A DNA stretch of 64,000 bases from Leptospira broomii serovar Hurstbridge str. 5399 (lineage in GTDB: Bacteria; Spirochaetota; Leptospiria; Leptospirales; Leptospiraceae): NCBI RefSeq assembly GCF_000243715.2, contig NZ_AHMO02000008.1, forward strand, positions 2,336,001-2,400,000, given 5' to 3'. The stretch's first letter is position 1. The number at the start of each line of letters is the position of its first letter. This document shows positions 1 to 9,124 of the stretch, piece after piece. The notes under the pieces are model-generated. The model was not told the origin of the DNA, ran no database searches, and saw only the letters and a program-made list of their open reading frames with translations. The translations under genes and the position numbers were made by a program.

Positions 1-3000
1 CGCGGCAGCGAACTCTCCGTATGCCATCAGAAGTTTAGACTTCATGATTTTAAAGAGACAAACCGGGAACGGACTTTGATGCGCATTACAAAGTTCTAAA
101 AATTCCTCCTCGTTCATCTCCTCGTTGGAAAATTCCAAATGAGATGACGTTTTGCCTCTTAAATTTGATACGATAAGTGCGGCGCCCAAGACAGTATCGA
201 TGGCTAAGTTGTTTTTTACCTTTCTCGAGAATTTGAGCAATGCGTCTATTTTGGTTTTAGCCAATTCTATATTCTTGGATTGTAAAACTACGTTGACTGC
301 GTCGTTCATCGCGCAGTATCCTCCGTGCAGAAACTCCCCTGATTCTAGACTGGATTGAATTCCTTTTTGATTGATCTCTTCGGAAAGTTTCAGGTGTTTT
401 ACGAAAGGGGTCGTGTAATTTGCTAAAATATTCGCGGCTTTTGTAGTTCCACTAGGGTTCTTATGTTTCTCGCTGACCTTTACGGCAAGTTCGGCGAATT
501 CAAAACCTTTCCTATATTGTTGAAATCCCGAAGATAGGACGATTCCATACGCCGAATATCCGTAAGGATCGGAAAGGTTGCCGTATTTTAGAAAAAGGTT
601 AACCATTTTCAGACAGATAACGGGAAACAAGGCCAAGGCGAAATTATACGCAGTCGGTATGGCTCCTATGAGTAAATTGACGGCCATGATTTGCTCGGGC
701 TGTTGAATGAGCGGAAGTTCCAATAAGGAATCGATTGTTTTTCCTTCCAAGGCCTTGTTTGCGATTTCGATTTCTTCGGTTAGAACCTTGTCAAAATCCT
801 TTTCGGGAATATCGACGCCAAGAGGTTTGAGGGCCTTGATAATCGTCGGGAGAGCTAGATCGTATTTTCCCAATGCGGAATACTGTATGATCAAAAGATT
901 ATACGTTTCGGCTTTTTCCACCGCTGTCTTGCCGTGTTTGAGCAGTAAATCGATCGTTTTTTGGGAATCCTCGAAGTTCCCCGTAAGATACTGGGTCTCC
1001 GCAAGTTCTTTGTGAATTGAATAACAGAGGTCATAGTAAGTCGCCCAAAGTTTATCGTCTCCCTGCGTTCCTTCCGGAAGGGTAAACAGGAGATCCCTGC
1101 CTTTGGCGATATAGACGGATGCCGGCTTGTATGCGGTCGAGTTTTTTGCTTTTTTCCCGGCCAACAAATTCAGTTCAGCTAATCTTTTTTTCTCAACGGG
1201 ATCTATGATTAGAGAGGAACCTGTGTTGAGGTGATTTACGATATCGAAGATCGCATCCTCTAGCTGCTTACCCTCGATACCTTCCAAGAGGAATCTTCCT
1301 ATTTTAAGGCGGATTTCCTGTTTCTTTTCCTCGTCTATGATCTCGTAAGCTGCCTGCTGTACACGGTCATGCTGGAAGCGGAATAATACTGTTTTTGCAG
1401 TTTGATCGTTTTTATCCTTGTTGATCGCCGTTTCTTGAAAGGATTCCGCGACCCGATAATTTTCCCCGATCGGGACGATCAACTCTTCGTTTATACATTC
1501 CTGTAAAGAGGCAAGAGTTTCCTTGAAGCTTACTCCTAAAATTCGAGATAATAACGATAAATCGAAATTACTTCCGATACAGGATGCCATTTTAAGAGTT
1601 TCTTGAACAACGGGAGACAACTTCCGGATCCTATTGATCAAGAGCTCGACGACGTTGTCGGAAATTTTCGTATTCTTAATTTTGGGGAGATCCCATTTCC
1701 AGCGAGCTTCTCCGGCTTTTCCGGACCGGAGGTCGAAATAAACTGCATCTTCCTTCGATAATTGTTTTAAAAGTTCTCCGATGAAGAACGGATTTCCGCC
1801 GGTCTTAGCATGTATTATTTCGGCGAGTTCTTTCGTTTGTTCTTGAGGTGTGCGTAAACTATCCGAGAGCAGTTCATTCACGTCCGAGACAAGGAGAGGA
1901 TGCAAAACGATTTTGTGCGGTTCTAATCCTTCCTTATCCAATGCGTCAATTAAGACCTGAAAAGGGTGCGAGTCGTCGACTTCGTTGTCTCTATACGCCA
2001 ACATTAGAAAGAGGTAATTTACTGTTACGTCCTCCATTAGGTTTTTCAGTAATTCCAGAGAGGCCGTGTCCGCCCATTGCATATCATCCAGAAAAATCGC
2101 AAGCGGGTGCTCCGATCCGGCAAAGACTTTAATGAAATTTTGAAATACTACGTAGAAACGGTTTGCATTTTCCTGAGGTCCTAATTCCGGAATCGGTTCC
2201 TGTTTGCCGATGATGATCTCTAATTCGGGAATAACGTCAGTAATTACTTTTCCGTTTGCTCCGAGCGATTTACGAATCTTAGATTTCCAAGATTCGATTT
2301 TTTCCGGCGGTTCGGTTAGAATTAATTCGACTAGGCTTGAAAAGACTTGGATGACGGCGGAAAAGGGGAGATTTCGATTGTACTGATCGAATTTTCCCGA
2401 AACGAAGTAACCTTTGGATTCGGTTAACGGCTTGTTAATTTCTCGAACTAAGGATGACTTTCCCACACCCGAGTAACCGCCGATTAGGACCATTCTTGTC
2501 CGACCGTTTGCCGCTACCTCCTTAAACTCGTTGAGAAGAGTGCTTATGTATTCTCCCCTTCCGTATAGTTTTTGGGGAACCTTGAATTCCTGAGAGTAAT
2601 CGTTTTGAGCCAGAGGGAAATCGGGTATTTCAACGTTTTCCTTCCATAGAGAATATACTTTCTCCAGGTCGGCTTGCAAACCTCTTGCCGTTTGATAGCG
2701 ATCTTCGGCGGTTTTTGCCAGAAGTTTCATTATGATATTGGAAAGTACTACGGGAATTTCGGATCGAATTTGCTTGGGTGGAACCGGATTTTTAGCCAAA
2801 TGAGAATGGACTAATTGTAATAGATCCTCGCCTTCGAATGGAAGTTTTCCGGTTAGCATTTCGTAAAAAGAGACGCCTAAGGAATAAAAATCGCTCCTAT
2901 AATCCATCGAACGATTCATTCTTCCGGTTTGTTCCGGAGAGACGTAATGAATTGAACCTTCTAAAATATTGGGAGAAGACCAGGAAGTTTCTTCTTTATT

Positions 3001-3459
3001 TAATCGCGTCGAGATCCCGAAATCGATGATCCGGATTTCCTTCGCATCATGATTATAAATGATATTTTCAGGCTTAAGATCTTTGTGTATTACCTTCTTG
3101 GAATGAATCTCGCCTAATCTTTCGGAGAGCTGAATGGCGATGGAAAAAAATTCGGAAAGAGCGAGAGGTTTCTTAGTGATGTACTGTTTTAAAGAACCTC
3201 CCGGAATATAATCCATGAAAAGCGCGTACCCGTCCGGGAGCTTTTCGAATTTTATCGCTTTTACGAACTTTCCCGAGTCAAGAAGTCCTAAAATTTCATA
3301 CTCGTTTCGTAGGTTAACGATGGACGGGTGTAGCTCGTCCATCACGGGGAGAAATTTTATGATGATTGATTTTCCGTCTTCTTTGCGTACCGCCTTGTAC
3401 ACTTCGGAAGCGGATTCAGCGTTAAGTCTTTCTCGTAGTTCGAATCCAGTAACGATCAT
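1..3459 (-). CDS. Ser/Thr protein kinase-AAA ATPase signalling protein (C-terminus beyond left edge)
   Basis: Reading the minus strand from ATG at 3459 gives an open frame of about 1150 codons that runs off the left edge, so the C-terminus is missing. Residues 1-270 are a protein kinase domain: beta-3 lysine in SIIIKFLP near residue 35, catalytic loop HKDLKPEN near 123 (HKD rather than HRD), DFG near 145, and an APE-like SPEQ. The glycine-rich loop is weak. A large AAA_16-type ATPase follows, with Walker A GGYSGVGKSS near residue 325 and Walker B-like AIFLDDMQW, then alpha-helical TPR-like sequence. This is the layout of the long bacterial kinase/ATPase/sensor proteins that end in GAF, histidine kinase or cyclase domains; which one ends this protein cannot be seen. 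No partner is co-transcribed inside the window. Confidence 0.88.
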   Translation of the reverse strand, partial: MIVTGFELRERLNAESASEVYKAVRKEDGKSIIIKFLPVMDELHPSIVNLRNEYEILGLLDSGKFVKAIKFEKLPDGYALFMDYIPGGSLKQYITKKPLALSEFFSIAIQLSERLGEIHSKKVIHKDLKPENIIYNHDAKEIRIIDFGISTRLNKEETSWSSPNILEGSIHYVSPEQTGRMNRSMDYRSDFYSLGVSFYEMLTGKLPFEGEDLLQLVHSHLAKNPVPPKQIRSEIPVVLSNIIMKLLAKTAEDRYQTARGLQADLEKVYSLWKENVEIPDFPLAQNDYSQEFKVPQKLYGRGEYISTLLNEFKEVAANGRTRMVLIGGYSGVGKSSLVREINKPLTESKGYFVSGKFDQYNRNLPFSAVIQVFSSLVELILTEPPEKIESWKSKIRKSLGANGKVITDVIPELEIIIGKQEPIPELGPQENANRFYVVFQNFIKVFAGSEHPLAIFLDDMQWADTASLELLKNLMEDVTVNYLFLMLAYRDNEVDDSHPFQVLIDALDKEGLEPHKIVLHPLLVSDVNELLSDSLRTPQEQTKELAEIIHAKTGGNPFFIGELLKQLSKEDAVYFDLRSGKAGEARWKWDLPKIKNTKISDNVVELLINRIRKLSPVVQETLKMASCIGSNFDLSLLSRILGVSFKETLASLQECINEELIVPIGENYRVAESFQETAINKDKNDQTAKTVLFRFQHDRVQQAAYEIIDEEKKQEIRLKIGRFLLEGIEGKQLEDAIFDIVNHLNTGSSLIIDPVEKKRLAELNLLAGKKAKNSTAYKPASVYIAKGRDLLFTLPEGTQGDDKLWATYYDLCYSIHKELAETQYLTGNFEDSQKTIDLLLKHGKTAVEKAETYNLLIIQYSALGKYDLALPTIIKALKPLGVDIPEKDFDKVLTEEIEIANKALEGKTIDSLLELPLIQQPEQIMAVNLLIGAIPTAYNFALALFPVICLKMVNLFLKYGNLSDPYGYSAYGIVLSSGFQQYRKGFEFAELAVKVSEKHKNPSGTTKAANILANYTTPFVKHLKLSEEINQKGIQSSLESGEFLHGGYCAMNDAVNVVLQSKNIELAKTKIDALLKFSRKVKNNLAIDTVLGAALIVSNLRGKTSSHLEFSNEEMNEEEFLELCNAHQSPFPVCLFKIMKSKLLMAYGEFAAA

Positions 3460-3532
3460 TTATTCAACTTCACCTTTCTTTTATCTTATCAAAAGGGGTC
3501 CATCCCTGATGATTTGCTTCTTCCCTAATCCG

Positions 3533-4510
3533 TTAAAGTCGGAAAAGAAGCCCTCCCCAATAAAAACCTCCTCCCACCGCGGGAGTTAGAAAAAGATCCC
3601 CTTTTTTGAAGGCACCTTTCTGATAAAATTCTGAAAGAACGATTGGAATAGATGCCGCCGAAGTATTACCGACTCGGTCGAAGTTCATAAGAATTTTTTC
3701 CTTAGGAAACTTAGTTCTCTTAAGAACGCTCTGAACCACCACATCCGTGCCCGGATGTGGTACGACCCAGTCGATATCCTCCGGAGTCAAACCGTTTCGC
3801 TGTAGGAGATCATCCATTGTTGAAAGGGTCAAGTCTGCTGCCTTCGTGACCAATTCCGGAAAACTTTTCACATAGCTTTGTGGAGGCGGACCCGTAACGA
3901 TAATACCTGAAAGATCCCCATCGTCTTTCAAAAAGGAATCAATAATTCCGAATTCTTTTTCTCCCGTAAACTCCAATAACACTCCTGCAGCGGCATCTCC
4001 GGCGGTAAATTCTCCGTAACCGCCGATTCTAGTCCGTACCGAAAAACGTTCGCTGCCGATTACCAATGCCGTTTTAAATTTTCCTGTTCCTAAATATGCG
4101 GATGCCATTTGAACACCGTGAACGAAACCGGTGCAAGCAGTACTTATGTCAAAAGCTAAGGCATTTTTGGTTCTCGCTAACTTTGATGCTTGGGGTGCAA
4201 GATCGGGGAGAAAATAACGGTCCGTCCAATTGGCTAAAATAAATAGATCAACGTCTTCCGGCTTTTTACCTGCATCTTTCAGCGCCATTTCGGCAACTTT
4301 TGCCGCCATGAACATCGGAGTTTCGGTTTCCGAGGCTCTATGTCTCTTTGTTACTCCGATATTTCCTATAACCGCTTTCTCGGCGGGATGCATTTCCGGA
4401 TACTTAAGTCTGCTTTGAATTTCCTCGTTGGTTACCACTCTTTCTGGCAGATAATGTCCAAAGCCGGTGATTCGGACCCCGTTGGACGCGGGGAGTTTAT
4501 TAGTAACCAT
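3533..4510 (-). CDS. 3-oxoacyl-ACP synthase III family protein (FabH-like)
   Basis: A 325-residue thiolase-fold condensing enzyme of normal FabH length. The KAS III triad is visible as Cys126 in DISTACTGF, His252 in VVPHPGTD and Asn282 in RVGNTSAAS. The N-terminal ITGFGHYLPERVVTNEE and C-terminal GGGFYWGGLLFRL are typical. FabH condenses acyl-CoA with malonyl-ACP to start fatty acid synthesis, but FabH-like paralogues also make specialised lipids or polyketides. It is the second gene, 71 bases downstream of a CoA-transferase in the same direction, so the pair may handle a shared acyl-CoA. That specialised role is inferred; the family assignment is firm. The housekeeping fab cluster (acpP, fabD, fabG) is not adjacent. 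Confidence 0.88.
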   Translation of the reverse strand: MVTNKLPASNGVRITGFGHYLPERVVTNEEIQSRLKYPEMHPAEKAVIGNIGVTKRHRASETETPMFMAAKVAEMALKDAGKKPEDVDLFILANWTDRYFLPDLAPQASKLARTKNALAFDISTACTGFVHGVQMASAYLGTGKFKTALVIGSERFSVRTRIGGYGEFTAGDAAAGVLLEFTGEKEFGIIDSFLKDDGDLSGIIVTGPPPQSYVKSFPELVTKAADLTLSTMDDLLQRNGLTPEDIDWVVPHPGTDVVVQSVLKRTKFPKEKILMNFDRVGNTSAASIPIVLSEFYQKGAFKKGDLFLTPAVGGGFYWGGLLFRL

Positions 4511-4581
4511 TCTTCTAAGTTCTCCCGTTGAATAATAAATTTCCAGTCATAATTCCATTCTTTTGCTACAGAGCTGCAAAA

Positions 4582-6396
4582 TTAAGGCAATCGCGTGTAA
4601 ACCATAAACTGCTCCGTGTAGATTCTTTCCGGATCCAATTCGCGGAGTATCGTAAGTTCTTCCGAATTTATAGGAGGTTCTTCCGAAATGGTTAGGTCTT
4701 CATCGGGCGGAAGCCACAAGGTGTACCGCAGCACCGCTTCCAAAGCCTCCATTTCGTCATCGGACGCCGGCGGAATCCAGGACGAAAGTTCGAACGGATG
4801 GTCGGAAAAGGCAGGGCGTTTGAAACGACCGAACTGGCATACCGCTTCCACGACTCTTTCTCCAGGAGAGGTGATATGTTTCACTTTTCTCACGAAGCGG
4901 TATCTATTGGCTTTCGCGACCACGATAGTATCTGCGGAAGAAACGATATCGTTTGCACCGCCCGAACCGACTAAGAATTTACCTTTGCCGTCCATTACGG
5001 AATTGATATTTCCAAACCAGTCTATTTCGGCTGCTCCGATCACTCCCAAACAATTATCGGGTACGACCGTCCCGAGAATATTGGCCGTGTCGGATAACAT
5101 CGAGCATTGCTGTGCATGTAATTGACTAAAAAGAAAAATGTCGCCTTGAAACGGACGCATTCCGTAAAATCCGAGTTCGGTGATGATTCGAATACGAATT
5201 CCTTCCTTCTCTAATAACTTTGAAGCCGTCCATGCGGCCATATGAGCGGCACCGATTCCCGCTAGAATCGTCTTATAACCGTTTTGCTTTACTCTCTCGA
5301 CGATGGCTCTCGCGGCTAGAATGATCATCTGCTCGGAATCATTTACGGTTTTGGGATCTTCCGGTTGTGTTAAGTGATGTTCCGGAGGAATCATTTTTAG
5401 TCTTCGTAATTTGACATCTCCGATCTCCTCCAGATAATCATCATGTCCGCCCGGCAAATCGACGAACTGCTTAAACCAACGATCTGCTTTACTTGGAGCA
5501 CTGGCCGCCTCGTTCGCTTCTACTTGAAATTCGTAATCGTCCAAATAGGTTTCGATTCCTTCAAATGCCGGAACGTCCGGGAGTCCATGAACCCGTAAAG
5601 ATTGCGGATGCGCACCATACTTTGCCATTGCCAATCCTAGAACCTTTCCACCGGGAATACTCACTAATTCCGGAGGAATCATTCCTCTCGGTACAATTTT
5701 CTCCACGGTGGCAATGACACCTTTTGTCGCGGCTAATGCCCCCCAAGCCCCTTCGCCTGCAGGAGGGCAGAGGACGATATTTCCGTCTTCGTCTGCGACT
5801 ACACCGTGGACGAGCGTGATATCGGGAGTCAAGGGCGTGATGAAAACTAGATCTTTCTCACGGGTACCTCGGCTTTCACTCGTTAGGTGGTGCTTTGCAG
5901 CTTCGCCGAAGGGATTTCCGGGAGTAGGTTTACTATAGAGAAATGCGGTCGTCCCCAATTTATCTAGGATCATATCCGAGCCGACTAAGGAATTCGTAAT
6001 GAAACCCGGAAGATGCATTGCTCCCGCCATAAGTCTTTGGACGATTGTAAGAAGGGACCAAAGCTCCAATTCAAACGGTTTACCTTCAAGCAAATCCTTA
6101 TACAAAGAATTCGGACTCGGTTTGGGATAATTATCCCCTGCAAATCCTGTTATGATTTTTTTTACGATTCCGGAGAGAGCAAGAGCATGAGCGCTAGAGT
6201 GAATTCCTGCTACGCTGATAGTGAATTCCGGATTTTTGCCCTTAAAGCTACGAACTAAAGAATATATTAGTGCGTTCGGACGCGACATCGTCGTAGCCAG
6301 ATGAAGATACATTCCAGGTTTAATGAACTCGCGGACAAGGCTATCCGGGTCAGGAAGAATTCTAGTTGGTTCTGGATGGTACGACTCTCTAAGCAT
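4582..6396 (-). CDS. Fused two-domain CoA-transferase (family I type)
   Basis: This 604-residue protein carries both halves of a class I CoA-transferase in one chain. Residues about 20-330 resemble the alpha half, with PLTPDITLVHGVVADEDGNI and EKIVPRG. Residues about 355-560 resemble the beta half: ILAGIGAAHMAAW, RIITELGFYG with the likely catalytic Glu, GAAEIDWFGNINS, and the FLVGSGGANDIVSSAD loop typical of glutaconate/3-oxoacid CoA-transferases. Such enzymes move CoA between carboxylic acids through a glutamyl-CoA intermediate. The substrate cannot be read from the sequence. A FabH-like gene follows at 4510, and a hotdog gene pair diverges at 6713, so an acyl-chain role is likely. Start is ATG at 6396, near the tail of a 316-base divergent intergenic region. 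Confidence 0.8.
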   Translation of the reverse strand: MLRESYHPEPTRILPDPDSLVREFIKPGMYLHLATTMSRPNALIYSLVRSFKGKNPEFTISVAGIHSSAHALALSGIVKKIITGFAGDNYPKPSPNSLYKDLLEGKPFELELWSLLTIVQRLMAGAMHLPGFITNSLVGSDMILDKLGTTAFLYSKPTPGNPFGEAAKHHLTSESRGTREKDLVFITPLTPDITLVHGVVADEDGNIVLCPPAGEGAWGALAATKGVIATVEKIVPRGMIPPELVSIPGGKVLGLAMAKYGAHPQSLRVHGLPDVPAFEGIETYLDDYEFQVEANEAASAPSKADRWFKQFVDLPGGHDDYLEEIGDVKLRRLKMIPPEHHLTQPEDPKTVNDSEQMIILAARAIVERVKQNGYKTILAGIGAAHMAAWTASKLLEKEGIRIRIITELGFYGMRPFQGDIFLFSQLHAQQCSMLSDTANILGTVVPDNCLGVIGAAEIDWFGNINSVMDGKGKFLVGSGGANDIVSSADTIVVAKANRYRFVRKVKHITSPGERVVEAVCQFGRFKRPAFSDHPFELSSWIPPASDDEMEALEAVLRYTLWLPPDEDLTISEEPPINSEELTILRELDPERIYTEQFMVYTRLP

Positions 6397-6712
6397 TGCA
6401 CTATCGCGTAGAAAGTTTTAGCCGCGGGAAGGATCGCAGCAAACTCCCAACAGATTTTATGTTATTTCGACGGAAAAAAAGGAAAATTCATACGAAGTCG
6501 CCTGGAAATCCAGTGAAAAATCCGGTTCCATTTGGAATTCTCACTTTTGCAAATATGCCGCAGTAAATATTATTTGGTCTCGCCTAACGAATCCGGCCGG
6601 CTTGAGATTCTCGCTAAAGTGGATTCTGTAGATTCTCCGTCTTTACTAAGTTTCAAGAATCGCAATAGGAAATCCGATAGATAGAAGGACGCTCCGCTCA
6701 AAGAGAAACAAA
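6397..6712. promoter_or_regulatory. Divergent intergenic region between CoA-transferase and hotdog genes
   Basis: This 316-base stretch separates two divergent transcription units and must hold both promoters. I see a short palindrome CTGGAAATCCAG near 6503-6515, an AT-rich run near 6560-6575 and a purine-rich ribosome site (AAAGAGAAA) just before the ATG at 6713. No convincing -35/-10 pair or RNA gene was recognised. The ORF that can be read on the minus strand here overlaps the start of the hotdog gene and has no family features. Confidence 0.35.
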
Positions 6713-7156
6713 ATGTCCCAAATCCCTGTTCCGCCCAATTTCGCTTATCGGATCGAAATCCCGGTTCGGAGATCCGATACACGGAGCGCAACCGTTGTGG
6801 GCGGACTTTTCGTTTCTCATCTAACTTACGAGACATTAATTCCTTTAATTAACGAAGCCTTTGACGCATTTCTCGAGAATTATTCTTGGTCAAAGGCAAA
6901 TATCGCCGGATCGAATATCATCATCCCTAAATTGGAGGCTGATTATAAGTCCGAAGCGAAGTCCGGTGATATCTTAAAATTCGATATCGCCGTTTCCAAT
7001 CTCGGTAGGAAGTCCTGCGATCTCATTTTTCAAGTGACCAAAAACCCGAACGGGGAAGAGGTCGCGACGGTTAAAATCTCCTTAGTGTTTTACGACTATG
7101 TTTCGCGTAAAACCTTAGAAATTCCTGAAGGCTTTCGAAGCAGGTTTAGCGAATGA
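6713..7156 (+). CDS. Hotdog-fold (4HBT/YbgC-like) protein, first of tandem pair
   Basis: A 147-residue protein with the layout of a single hotdog domain: an N-terminal strand (YRIEIPVRRSDTR), a long central helix (LIPLINEAFDAFLENY), and the sheet KSGDILKFDIAVSNLGRKS followed by ATVKISLVFYDY. YbgC-type thioesterases hydrolyse acyl-CoA or acyl-ACP with an Asp in the D-x-D-x-x-G/H-x-x-Y region. Here an Asp is present (RSDTR) but the usual VVYHANY segment is replaced, so activity is uncertain. The ATG is preceded by AAAGAGAAA. Its last bases overlap the next gene by ATGA, so the two hotdog proteins are probably made together and may heterodimerise, since hotdog folds usually pair. Confidence 0.72.
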   Translation: MSQIPVPPNFAYRIEIPVRRSDTRSATVVGGLFVSHLTYETLIPLINEAFDAFLENYSWSKANIAGSNIIIPKLEADYKSEAKSGDILKFDIAVSNLGRKSCDLIFQVTKNPNGEEVATVKISLVFYDYVSRKTLEIPEGFRSRFSE

Positions 7157-8037
7157 AATCGGACGATTCATCAAACGGACCTGAGGTGGAGTTTCCGAAA
7201 AAATATTTTTTTTCGACGGAGATTCCGATTCGTAAAATCGATCTGAGTTTAGACATCCACGTATCGTTTGCAAGCGTATTGGATTTGGTCATGGAAGCCC
7301 ATCTCCAATTCTTTCAATTTCTAGGCTACTCGGTGACCGATATCCACGGAAACAGCATTATATTTGCGAACGCGGTGATTCTTTATCAAGGTGAGTTGCT
7401 TTTCAAGGATCGGGTCGTCATCGATGTCTCCCTGGATAATATCGGAGAAAAGTCTTTTGATTTGTATTTTCGTCTTTCTAAGGATCGCCGAAGACAGAAA
7501 GTTTCTCTAGTAAAAATTCGGGTTCTATTCTTCAATTATGAGCAAAGAAAAGTGGTTCCGATTCCGAGCGCCTTTCGGGATAAATTCGAAACGGGTAAAG
7601 TTCCCGCTCGAGTAAGTCCCGATGTCGGCGAAGGTAGTATTATCGCAAAGGGAGCCGATTCGTACGGGGGAGAAATCGGTTTTCGCAAACTGGAAGTTTG
7701 GAAGCTTTCTCACGAGTTTGTATTACGATTATTTAACCTTTGCGATATTTGGAAACCTCAGGCCGAAGCGACTTTGATCGAGCACATTCGGTCAGTCGCA
7801 TCTTTATTACCTGTCCGGATTGCAGGTGCCTGGGGCGCGAGAATCCGTTCGGAGAAAATTCGTAACATTCTAAGGGCAAAAGTTCATCTTGAAGAACTTA
7901 GATATTTATTGATTCTCGTTTCCGATTTGGGCGTAGCCGATCCCAAGAAAGAGCTTGCGGATCTAGTTAAAATCAATTCGCACTTAAAGAAATACTTAAA
8001 TAGAGTTCGCACCGGAGAAGCAAGAAAAATCAGGTAA
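7153..8037 (+). CDS. Hotdog domain fused to S23-type four-helix bundle
   Basis: A 294-residue two-domain protein. Residues about 10-150 repeat the pattern of the gene before it (STEIPIRKIDLSLDIHVSF, FKDRVVIDVSLDNIGEKSF, LVKIRVLFFNYEQRK), a second hotdog domain. After a linker (about 150-175), residues about 178-290 match the four-helix S23/IVP family: FRKLEVWKLSHEFV, then the bundle core with LLPVRIAGAWG and LRYLLILVSDLG. In free-standing members the sequence runs FRKLEVW…IAEGFGR…L…LETQL. The S23 family was first described from proteins coded in Leptospira 23S rRNA intervening sequences. The fusion to a hotdog domain is uncommon as far as I know. Translation is coupled to the upstream gene through an ATGA overlap. 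Confidence 0.72.
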   Translation: MKSDDSSNGPEVEFPKKYFFSTEIPIRKIDLSLDIHVSFASVLDLVMEAHLQFFQFLGYSVTDIHGNSIIFANAVILYQGELLFKDRVVIDVSLDNIGEKSFDLYFRLSKDRRRQKVSLVKIRVLFFNYEQRKVVPIPSAFRDKFETGKVPARVSPDVGEGSIIAKGADSYGGEIGFRKLEVWKLSHEFVLRLFNLCDIWKPQAEATLIEHIRSVASLLPVRIAGAWGARIRSEKIRNILRAKVHLEELRYLLILVSDLGVADPKKELADLVKINSHLKKYLNRVRTGEARKIR

Positions 8038-8118
8038 AACTCCTCTCTCCATTGCAGCTTCTTATAGTCGGGTTTTCTGACTTTGAATTCATACTTATGT
8101 GATTTCTAAAGTTTTTAG

Positions 8119-8147
8119 TTGACGCCTCTGAAATCCCATGATATTCA
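8119..8147 (+). promoter_or_regulatory. Candidate sigma70-type promoter for SDR gene
   Basis: TTGACG at 8119-8124 is followed after 17 bases by TATTCA at 8142-8147. This leaves a leader of about 65 bases before the ATG at 8219. Spacing is ideal and the -35 is near consensus; the -10 is weaker. Confidence 0.42.
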
Positions 8148-8218
8148 ATCAACTCGGCAAAATCACCCCGAAAGCCCATTCAGTCGTATGATGGGTCACT
8201 CAACTAATTCGAGTAAAC

Positions 8219-8980
8219 ATGAAAAATAAAATCGCAATAGTCACCGGCGGAAACGCGGGGATCGGAAGATCTCTTGTTTTGGAATTTTCCGCTCGGGGGG
8301 CTAAGGTCTTGTTTTGCGGAAGACGCGATGAAGAGGGGAAAAAAGTGGAAGAGGAAGTTCGTCGATCGGGAGGAGAGGCAAGATTTTTCCCCTGCGACGT
8401 TTCCGACGATGCTCAAGTAAAAGATTTTATCGATAAGGCCGAAGCAGTGTACGGAGGATTAGATTTTGCGGTAAATAATGCCGGAGTCGGAGGACTTTCC
8501 TTACCGCTTCACGATTATCCTGAAAAAGTCTGGGAGAAGGTCGTAAACGTAAACTTAAAAGGAACTTGGCTTTGTATGAAATATGAGATTCCTTTATTAT
8601 TAAAGAGAGGAAAAGGTGCGATCGTAAATATATCTTCGATAGCCGGGATTGTGGGTGCGGATTGGAAGGTCGCACCGTATTCTGCCGCAAAACACGGTAT
8701 TATCGGCTTAACCAAATCCGCCGCCCTCGAGTATGCGGAGCAAAATATCCGAGTCAACGCGGTTTGTCCCGGTTTCATTCGCACCGAAATGTTGGAAGGC
8801 CTTTTTCGGAGTTCTTCCGATCCGGCCGAAGCGGAACGTAGAATTACTCGATTACATCCTGCGAATAGACTTCCCGAACCGGAAGAAGTTGCTAAGGCGG
8901 CAATCTGGCTCTGTTCCGATGAAGCTTCGTTTATAACCGGTGCGGCGCTTCCTGTAGACGGCGGGTACACGGCTAAATAA
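8219..8980 (+). CDS. SDR family oxidoreductase
   Basis: A 253-residue classical short-chain dehydrogenase/reductase. The NAD(P)-binding TGGNAGIG sits at residues 9-16, NNAG at 86-89, the catalytic Ser in NISSIAG near 139-140, and Tyr154/Lys158 in YSAAK. The C-terminal FITGAALPVDGGYTA is the usual SDR ending. An Arg pair after the second strand (CGRRDEE) suggests a preference for NADP(H), an inference. The substrate cannot be told: FabG-like ketoacyl reductases and sugar or alcohol dehydrogenases share these motifs. The gene stands alone, with its own candidate promoter upstream and a hairpin plus T-tract downstream. Confidence 0.87.
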   Translation: MKNKIAIVTGGNAGIGRSLVLEFSARGAKVLFCGRRDEEGKKVEEEVRRSGGEARFFPCDVSDDAQVKDFIDKAEAVYGGLDFAVNNAGVGGLSLPLHDYPEKVWEKVVNVNLKGTWLCMKYEIPLLLKRGKGAIVNISSIAGIVGADWKVAPYSAAKHGIIGLTKSAALEYAEQNIRVNAVCPGFIRTEMLEGLFRSSSDPAEAERRITRLHPANRLPEPEEVAKAAIWLCSDEASFITGAALPVDGGYTAK

Positions 8981-9021
8981 ACCCTGCTCGGTCATTTATA
9001 GTGTCAAGGAACGATTTTTCT

Positions 9022-9048
9022 AGAACATAAAGAATGTTTCTTTTTTCT
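9022..9048 (+). terminator. Candidate intrinsic terminator after SDR gene
   Basis: AGAACAT at 9022-9028 can pair with ATGTTTCT at 9034-9041 with one bulged T, and a T-rich run follows to 9048. It lies 41 bases after the SDR stop codon. The stem is short and AT-rich. Confidence 0.45.
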
Positions 9049-9124
9049 TGTAGAATCGCTAATCTTAGTCATCTTAGCAATAACCGAGAATGGTACCGAA
9101 AGGTTATATTCTTATTTTCTAAAA

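Noticed and set aside
8515..8970. 151-codon frame opposite the SDR gene
   Set aside because: It runs exactly antisense to a clear SDR with intact motifs; no ribosome site or homology-like pattern.
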